A DNA stretch of 28,526 bases from Nanobdellati archaeon (GTDB lineage Archaea; EX4484-52; GLR71), in contig JAHYJR010000009.1 in the NCBI GenBank assembly GCA_019429005.1, positions 1-28,526 of the forward strand. The letters are read 5' to 3'. Below are positions 22,949-28,526 of this stretch, piece after piece. A program made the translations under genes and the position numbers. The notes below the pieces were generated by a model, which was given only the letters and a program-made list of their open reading frames with translations, made no database searches and had not been told where the DNA came from. How positions within the stretch are numbered: the stretch's first letter is position 1; each line of letters opens with the position of its first letter.

Positions 22949-25144
22949 TTATTCATCAATAATTTGTGGAATTACCTCTTTAAGACCCTTTCGCTTTCTA
23001 ATCTGTAATATTGTCTGATCCCTAACATCTTTTGGTATCATTTCATACACGATATCAACAAGTGATTGGAAACCACGACCAGCTGTAGCTGATTTTAAAG
23101 ATGGCTCAAAACCAAACATTTCAGCTACAGGTAATTTTACAGTTATTACTGCAGTATCACCTTCTTCAATCATATCCATAACCTGACCACGTCTGTTCTG
23201 AACTTCAGACATAACATCACCCATAGTGTTCAGAGGAACATCAAGACGAATTATCTGTTTTGGTTCATATAAAGATGAATCAGACATAAGCATTGCTTGT
23301 TTTATTGAAGAACGTACTGCTGGAAGTACTTGAGATGGACCTCTATGTATTGCATCTTCGTGTAATTTTGCATCAACAATAAGAACACTTAATCCAGTTA
23401 CAGGTTCATCAGCAAGAGGGCCTTTATCACAAACCTCACGGAATGCTTGTTTTAGAAGTTCCATAACTTCATCAAGATATTGTACACCTCTTGATATATT
23501 TATAAGCATATTACCTTCATAAACATCAAGAACTTTTTTGGATTTTTCACGTTCAAAACCAACAGCAATCAGATTTTCAGAGACTTCTTTCTGATCTTGT
23601 TTTCGTACTTTACCATTTCGGATTGCACCAGATGTTATTGCAGTCATAATATCATTAGTTAAAGGCTCAACAATCATATAAAATTTATTGTGTTTGTTTG
23701 GTGATTTACCTTCAACCTCAGTTGAGGTTTTCTTTATACCCTCTTTATAGATAACAATTGGAGGACTTATTATAACATCAATGTTTTTCTCTTTTAGATA
23801 TCGCTCAATCTTTGCTTCAATATGAAGTTCGCCAAGACCTGAAACTAAGGTTTCACCAGTATCTTCACTAATTTTTATAACAAGAGTCTGATCTTCTTTA
23901 GAACGCTGTTGTAATGCAGTAATCAGCCGAGGAAGATCCTTAATGTTTTTAGGCTCAATAGACTTTGTAACTACGGGCTCAAAAACGTGCTTTATACTTT
24001 CAAAAGGAGCAATAATTTTATCAACACCACAAATTGTTTCTCCAGACATAGCACTACTAATACCAGATACAGCAGCTATATTCCCACAAGGAATTGGAGA
24101 TATTGCGTGTCTTCGAGGCCCATAATAAACAGCAACCATCTGAACTCTTGCATCTTTATTTTGATTTACAAGATGAACACTATCACCATCTTTAATTGAA
24201 CCTGAAAATAATCTGACCGCAGCAATTAAACCTGCATGTTTATCAATCTGCGTATTTGTAACTACACCTGAAAGAGGACCATCAGGATTACAATTAAGCA
24301 TAGCTTGACCCTCGGGACTATCCATTTCCCCAGTCCATAATCTAGGAATCCTATAAATCTGTGCAACAGTTGGTGTTGGAAGATGATTAATAGCCATTTC
24401 AAGTACAATTTTATGAAGTGGTGCCTTTTTAGCAAGCTCTTTCTCTTGACCATTTACAGTCATATCAATTATATCTTTAAAAGTCATGTTTGTTGCTTTC
24501 ATATAAGGTATAGAAATCGCCCAATTCTTAAAAGCTGAACCGAATCCCACCCTACCACTGTTTACATCAACCTGCCAGCTCTCTTTGAACTCTTCAGGTG
24601 CAACGTTATAGATAATTGTATTTACTTTTGTAATTATGTTTACAAATCGCTCCTGCATTTGTTCAGGAGTAAATTTTAACTCTTTTATAAGACGATCAAC
24701 CTTGTTTATGAATAATACAGGTTTTACACGCTCTTTTAAAGATTGTCTTAATACAGTTTCAGTCTGAGGCATAACACCGTCAACAGCACATGCAAGAACG
24801 ATAGAACCATCAACAGCACGCATAGCACGAGTTACATCACCACCAAAATCAACATGACCTGGTGTGTCAATAAGATTTACTAGATAATCAGAACCATCAG
24901 AACCTTTATGAACCATAGATACGTTTGCAGAAAATATTGTTATACCTCTTTCCTGCTCTTGTGCATCAAAATCAGTAACCCGCATACTACCTGCAAGCTC
25001 ATCAGAAATCATACCTGCTCCAGCAAGAAGGTTATCTGAAAATGTAGTCTTTCCATGATCTATGTGTGCTGCAATACACAGGTTTCTAATATGCTTCTGA
25101 TCATAAACAATCTTTTTAATTTTATCATACATGTTTTCTGCCAT
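22949..25144 (-). CDS. fusA: Translation elongation factor EF-2
   Basis: A 731-residue archaeal EF-2, the translocation GTPase. AAHIDHGKTT (G1), QEQERGITI (switch 1), DTPGHVDFGGDVTRAMRA (G3) and NKVDRL (G4) are visible, then GLGELHIEAK in domain III and AIHRGPSQVLPAVR in domain IV. The His of IHRG is the residue modified to diphthamide. ATG 25144 is chosen: the frame also opens at a GTG at 25153, but GTGATT there is better read as the ribosome binding site. It is the first gene of the EF-2, EF-1A, S10, tRNA-Ser block on this strand. Confidence 0.98.
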   Translation of the reverse strand: MAENMYDKIKKIVYDQKHIRNLCIAAHIDHGKTTFSDNLLAGAGMISDELAGSMRVTDFDAQEQERGITIFSANVSMVHKGSDGSDYLVNLIDTPGHVDFGGDVTRAMRAVDGSIVLACAVDGVMPQTETVLRQSLKERVKPVLFINKVDRLIKELKFTPEQMQERFVNIITKVNTIIYNVAPEEFKESWQVDVNSGRVGFGSAFKNWAISIPYMKATNMTFKDIIDMTVNGQEKELAKKAPLHKIVLEMAINHLPTPTVAQIYRIPRLWTGEMDSPEGQAMLNCNPDGPLSGVVTNTQIDKHAGLIAAVRLFSGSIKDGDSVHLVNQNKDARVQMVAVYYGPRRHAISPIPCGNIAAVSGISSAMSGETICGVDKIIAPFESIKHVFEPVVTKSIEPKNIKDLPRLITALQQRSKEDQTLVIKISEDTGETLVSGLGELHIEAKIERYLKEKNIDVIISPPIVIYKEGIKKTSTEVEGKSPNKHNKFYMIVEPLTNDIMTAITSGAIRNGKVRKQDQKEVSENLIAVGFEREKSKKVLDVYEGNMLINISRGVQYLDEVMELLKQAFREVCDKGPLADEPVTGLSVLIVDAKLHEDAIHRGPSQVLPAVRSSIKQAMLMSDSSLYEPKQIIRLDVPLNTMGDVMSEVQNRRGQVMDMIEEGDTAVITVKLPVAEMFGFEPSLKSATAGRGFQSLVDIVYEMIPKDVRDQTILQIRKRKGLKEVIPQIIDE

Positions 25145-25547
25145 TTGAATCACTTAAATAATATTTTAATAATTGCTATAAAATGTATAAGAAATACACC
25201 ATTTTTAAATTTATAAGTATAGCTCTATTTGTATTTGAATTATTACAGTAATTTTATAAATGTATTGATATCAAAACGAATTAAAACAGAATCACTATAC
25301 ACAAAATCAAAATATACAAAAAGTCTATATTTTATTAAAAAAAACCATTTATACCTAAATAAACATAAAAATGCTATTAAAAAAAGAGGATTTGAAATAG
25401 TATTTATTTTAAAAAAAACATTTAAAATCCATAAAAAATATATTGTTCTTTAAAAACAGATTCCATAAAAAGATTATCATTATTAGATTATATAAAATAC
25501 CTAAAAATATAACAATATTTAAATAATTGTACAAACTAAGAATACGT

Positions 25548-25616
25548 ATGGATACAAAAACAAATGCTAAAACAAATAGCATAACACTATTTGAAAATCC
25601 TAAATTTAACTTCTAA
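25548..25616 (+). CDS. Possible leader peptide, 22 residues
   Basis: A short frame (MDTKTNAKTNSITLFENPKF plus two residues) whose ATG lies about 25 nt after a TATA-like TATTTAAATA, the spacing of a leaderless archaeal message. It ends 18 nt before the hairpin at 25635. It could be a leader peptide for the downstream reading frame, a gene remnant or chance. Confidence 0.2.
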   Translation: MDTKTNAKTNSITLFENPKFNF

Positions 25617-25634
25617 TATTTTTACTATATATAG

Positions 25635-25694
25635 GTCTAGGTTATCCTAACCAAATAAAAATTATCCTTATTGGTTTGGATTTTAAACTTAGAC
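25635..25694 (+). promoter_or_regulatory. Long imperfect hairpin, possible attenuator
   Basis: The outer stem GTCTAGGTT (25635-25643) pairs with AACTTAGAC (25686-25694), with one G-U pair. Inside it ATCC..AACCAA..AATAA pairs with TTATT..TTGGTT..GGAT, leaving a loop AAATTATCC. The segment GGTTA-TCC-TAACC (25640-25652) can form a smaller perfect hairpin that excludes the long one. Such mutually exclusive folds are seen in attenuators. The hairpin lies 45 nt upstream of ATG 25740. A terminator or a remnant of an inverted-repeat element is also possible. Confidence 0.5.
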
Positions 25695-25739
25695 TAAATA
25701 AAACATACTTAGGTAGTTAAAAGATTAAAGGTGGTACAG

Positions 25740-26291
25740 ATGAAACAATATTTAGAAAATAATGATAATGTACAAAGAATATTGCCAGAAGGTAATAAAT
25801 ATGGAAATAACAGTTCAGATGAATTTAATATTGAACTTGATGGAAACAATAGAGGGATTTTTAAAACATTTGAATATCCAAGCATACCCTTTTAAATTAA
25901 TGGAAATGATAAATTATTCAAAGCAATTTTAGATTGCACTGAAGAAAATAATACATCGTTTAAAGACGAACTAAATAAAGACCAAGCTGCACAAGATATC
26001 ACTAATAATATTTTTGATAAAATGAATTAAAAACAGGTTTTTAGCAAACAAATATTAGACACACTACTATCAAAAGCATATATTAACCCCTTCAATAACA
26101 GTAACAAGTCATCTTTTGTGTCAGGAGGTCTTGATAGTTTAGAAACAATATTGCCATCAATTAAAAAAAATACAGATAAACTTAAATGGAAACAAATCGG
26201 CTTTAAATTATTAAACATCATAGGTAGAAGCTATGAGCAAATTGATAAAGCTATTGATACTCTCAAACAAATGAACGGAGATGACAAATAA
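25740..26291 (+). pseudogene. Unknown gene interrupted by two in-frame TAA codons
   Basis: ATG 25740 has a good ribosome binding site (GGTGGT, 4 nt upstream). The frame codes 51 residues (MKQYLENNDNVQRILPEGNK...) to TAA 25893-25895, continues in the same frame (INGNDKLFKAILDCTEENN...) to TAA 26028-26030, and again in the same frame (KQVFSKQILDTLLSKAYINP...) to a final TAA at 26289-26291. All three parts look protein-like and helical and no frameshift is needed, so together they make a protein of about 181 residues. I recognise no family. It converges on ileS. Either it is a young pseudogene or, less likely, TAA is read through. Confidence 0.65.
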
Positions 26292-26315
26292 ATCTCAGAT
26301 GAAGAGCTCAATAAT

Positions 26316-28526
26316 TCACTTCAACTTAAATGCCAGCTTAATCTTTGCGCCGCCAAGAGACAATTCCTTAATATCAAGACCTTGTGGTATCTTAAGTTCA
26401 AGCAAATCAGCTTGAACTGGATGTTTTATAATATCTGCAAATTTATCAAGGCAACCTAAAACCATCTTATCAGTTGTTTCAATATATAGCTCAATCCGGT
26501 TTTCAATCGTTAGTTTAAGTTCTTTACGATAACCATTCATCTTATGAATCAAATCTCGTGACAAACCTTCTTGAATAAGTGCATCAGTTAGTTTTGTGTC
26601 GAACTTTAAAGATAACGTTTTACCATCTTTAAGATTAACTTTCTTGACATTAACCTCTTCTTTTATAAGATCAAGATATTCAACTTCTAATTTGACACCA
26701 GAAATTTCAAGACTTGCAAGAACTTGTTTAACAGGAATTCCGCATTTCTCACGCTCAACCATAGATTTACTCACAATATCCCTTGTCAAATCCATATTTT
26801 CGCTAAGCTCAATAGAAATCAGTTTCGTTTTAGCTTTGGGCCAAGATTCAAGATGTACAGATTCACATTTTGTTTCCTTATTTACAGAAAGATATATTGA
26901 TTCTGCAATAAATGGCGTTATTGGAGCCATAACTTTTGAGAGATTCACAAGAACATATGCAAGTGTTTTTATTGCACCATCTTTTGTTTTTTGGTCTGCA
27001 CTTTTGAACCTATCTCGACTTCGCCTTACATACCAAGTAGACAATTCATCAATAAAGGAAAGTACACTACTTGAGGCTGTTATCGTATCGTATTCTTCAA
27101 GAGATTTTGTAACACCCTTAATAAGAAGATTAATCTCACTTACAATCCACCTATCCATTATATGATCATTTGACGGTTTATCTACAACAGTATTATCTTT
27201 ACCAAACAAGCCATAGAAACTGTTGACATTACCAAGCAACATAATCAGTTTCCTATATATCTCTTTAACACCATCTTCCCTAAAATTCATATCTTGAGCT
27301 CGAGTTAGTTGCGATGACATAAGGTAGAACCTTAGACAATCTGCACCATATTGTTCAAAAATCTTATTTGGACTAGGGAAATTCTTTTTGGATTTAGACA
27401 TCTTACTCCCATCTTCAGCAAGTATGTTTCCACTAACAACAACATTCTTGAATGGTATCTTATCAAAAAGAATTACAGATAACACATTCATATAATAGAA
27501 CCACGTACGAACCTGTCCAACATATTCTGACACGAAATCAGATGGGTAATTATCATCAAAATGTGCTTTATTTTCAAAAGGATAATGCTTTGCAGCAAAA
27601 GGCATACTTCCAGACTCAAACCAACAATCTAGAATCTCAGGTATTCTTGTCATTTTTTTGCCACAATCGCATTTGAGATGAATCTTATCAACTATATGCT
27701 TATGAAGATCAACATCATCTTGAACTTTCTCTATAGCATGTTCTTTAAGTTCAGCTATACTACCAATTACAATAGACTTTCCGCAACAGACATCATCACA
27801 GACCCACATTGGAATTGATGTACCCCAATAACGGTTTCTTGATATTGTCCAATCAGGAGCAGTTTCAATAATGTTTTTTGCACGCTTATGTTTGATGCTT
27901 CCAGGATACCAATTAATCTCCTCATTTTTTTCAATCAATCTAGGTTTTATTTTTTGAATGTTTACAAACCAAGAATCAACCGCATTATAGAAAAGTGGTG
28001 TTTCACATCTATAACAGAACGGATATGAATGCGCATAATCATCTGCTTTAAATAATAAATTGCGTTCGTTCAAATCATCAAGTACAAGCTTATCTGATTT
28101 TTTGAACCAGTTACCAAGCCATTCTTTAGGTCCAAGCACAAGCTTACCACCGGAATTAACATGTTGGATTATCGGAAGATTATGCTTTTTAATCATCTCA
28201 TAATCAAATTCACCATAGATTGCCATGTGGACTATACCAGTACCATCTTCAGAAGATACGTCAGAGCCACCATCTATTATGTAATGACCTTTCTTATCTG
28301 AAGGTATGACATATAATGGCTCATAATCCTTACCAAGAAGAGCTTTACCTTTTAAGGTGTCAATCACTTTGTAAGGTTTATCCATAACAACATCAAGACG
28401 ATCTTTAGCAAGTATGAAAAACTGATTGTCTTTTTCAACTTTTACATAAGACAATTTAGAATTAACTGCAAGTGCAACGTTACCAATAAGTGTCCATGGA
28501 GTTGTTGTCCATGCAAGGACAAATGT
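26316..28526 (-). CDS. ileS: Isoleucyl-tRNA synthetase (5' end beyond the window)
   Basis: The frame is open to the window edge, giving 736 residues of the C-terminal three quarters. It starts with TFVLAWTTTPWTLIGNVALA, part of the editing domain entrance. Then come DGTGIVHMAI (editing domain), CYRCETPLFYNAVDSWFV, SRNRYWGTSIPMW and the zinc-type Cys pairs. FVSEYVGQVRTWFYYMNVLS and the signature GSKMSKSKKNF follow, then the anticodon-binding domain (LSTWYVRRSRDRFK) and a C-terminal domain. The enzyme charges tRNA-Ile. The HIGH motif would lie to the right of the window. Confidence 0.97.
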   Translation of the reverse strand, partial: TFVLAWTTTPWTLIGNVALAVNSKLSYVKVEKDNQFFILAKDRLDVVMDKPYKVIDTLKGKALLGKDYEPLYVIPSDKKGHYIIDGGSDVSSEDGTGIVHMAIYGEFDYEMIKKHNLPIIQHVNSGGKLVLGPKEWLGNWFKKSDKLVLDDLNERNLLFKADDYAHSYPFCYRCETPLFYNAVDSWFVNIQKIKPRLIEKNEEINWYPGSIKHKRAKNIIETAPDWTISRNRYWGTSIPMWVCDDVCCGKSIVIGSIAELKEHAIEKVQDDVDLHKHIVDKIHLKCDCGKKMTRIPEILDCWFESGSMPFAAKHYPFENKAHFDDNYPSDFVSEYVGQVRTWFYYMNVLSVILFDKIPFKNVVVSGNILAEDGSKMSKSKKNFPSPNKIFEQYGADCLRFYLMSSQLTRAQDMNFREDGVKEIYRKLIMLLGNVNSFYGLFGKDNTVVDKPSNDHIMDRWIVSEINLLIKGVTKSLEEYDTITASSSVLSFIDELSTWYVRRSRDRFKSADQKTKDGAIKTLAYVLVNLSKVMAPITPFIAESIYLSVNKETKCESVHLESWPKAKTKLISIELSENMDLTRDIVSKSMVEREKCGIPVKQVLASLEISGVKLEVEYLDLIKEEVNVKKVNLKDGKTLSLKFDTKLTDALIQEGLSRDLIHKMNGYRKELKLTIENRIELYIETTDKMVLGCLDKFADIIKHPVQADLLELKIPQGLDIKELSLGGAKIKLAFKLK

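Larger units (their letters stand above)
25145..25739. other. AT-rich intergenic region
   Basis: About 595 bp upstream of the EF-2 gene with no convincing protein gene. A 74-codon plus-strand frame at 25229-25453 has low-complexity Lys/Tyr/Ile content and no ribosome binding site, so I leave it out. The region must hold the EF-2 promoter near 25160-25200. Its right part contains a possible 22-codon frame (25548-25616) and a strong hairpin (25635-25694). Confidence 0.6.

Noticed and set aside
25229-25453. 74-residue plus-strand ORF
   Set aside because: Lys/Tyr/Ile-rich low-complexity translation of AT-rich DNA, no ribosome binding site, no family resemblance.
26596-27165. 189-residue plus-strand ORF opposite ileS
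   Set aside because: It is the antisense shadow of the ileS anticodon-binding region; the minus-strand protein is unmistakable.

Overview
The window is a stretch of an AT-rich archaeal chromosome. Archaeal translation genes (EF-2, EF-1A, S10, tRNA-Ser with an encoded CCA), RtcB with archease, a Hef-type helicase, a HerA-type ATPase and class III signal-peptide pilins all point to Archaea. GGTGAT-like ribosome binding sites and TATA boxes about 25 nt before start codons agree. A methanogenesis-marker-14-like protein and a tetrahydromethanopterin methyltransferase (MtrA-MtrH) show that the cell uses methanopterin-linked one-carbon chemistry. The pilin style resembles DPANN/Altiarchaeota-like genomes, but I cannot fix the lineage from this window, and no mcr gene is visible.

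Layout. 1-1.45 kb: 5' part of a Hef-like helicase and a 55-residue membrane protein. 1.5-7 kb: methanogenesis marker 14, and divergently from it a probable operon of an MtrA-MtrH fusion, an enlarged thymidylate-synthase-like protein and a broken PHP phosphoesterase gene. 7-8.7 kb: a ParB-like unknown, a 15-copy 14-bp tandem repeat and thymidylate kinase. 8.8-11.6 kb: HerA-like ATPase and several small unknown genes, one with a short duplication at its 3' end. 11.6-19 kb: an M50 protease, a Tad-like pilus operon (ATPase, two membrane platform proteins, pilin), a coiled-coil protein, a redox-disulfide protein and a second pilin-like protein. 19-25.1 kb: rtcB, archease, tRNA-Ser(GGA), rps10, EF-1A and EF-2, all on the minus strand. 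25.1-26.3 kb: an AT-rich gap holding a strong hairpin and a reading frame split by two in-frame TAA codons. 26.3 kb to the end: isoleucyl-tRNA synthetase, cut at its 5' end by the window edge.

How it fits together. The most unusual part is the methyl-transfer cluster at 3.0-7.0 kb. A soluble corrinoid protein (MtrA domain) is fused to its methyl-tetrahydromethanopterin transferase (MtrH) and followed 17 nt later by a thymidylate-synthase homologue roughly twice the usual archaeal length. This suggests a cytosolic one-carbon module rather than the membrane-bound, sodium-pumping Mtr complex of methanogens. The pilus operon, the pilin-like gene at 18.5 kb and perhaps the coiled-coil protein would make a surface appendage. 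The RtcB/archease pair serves tRNA splicing or RNA repair and lies directly downstream of a tRNA gene in the translation cluster.
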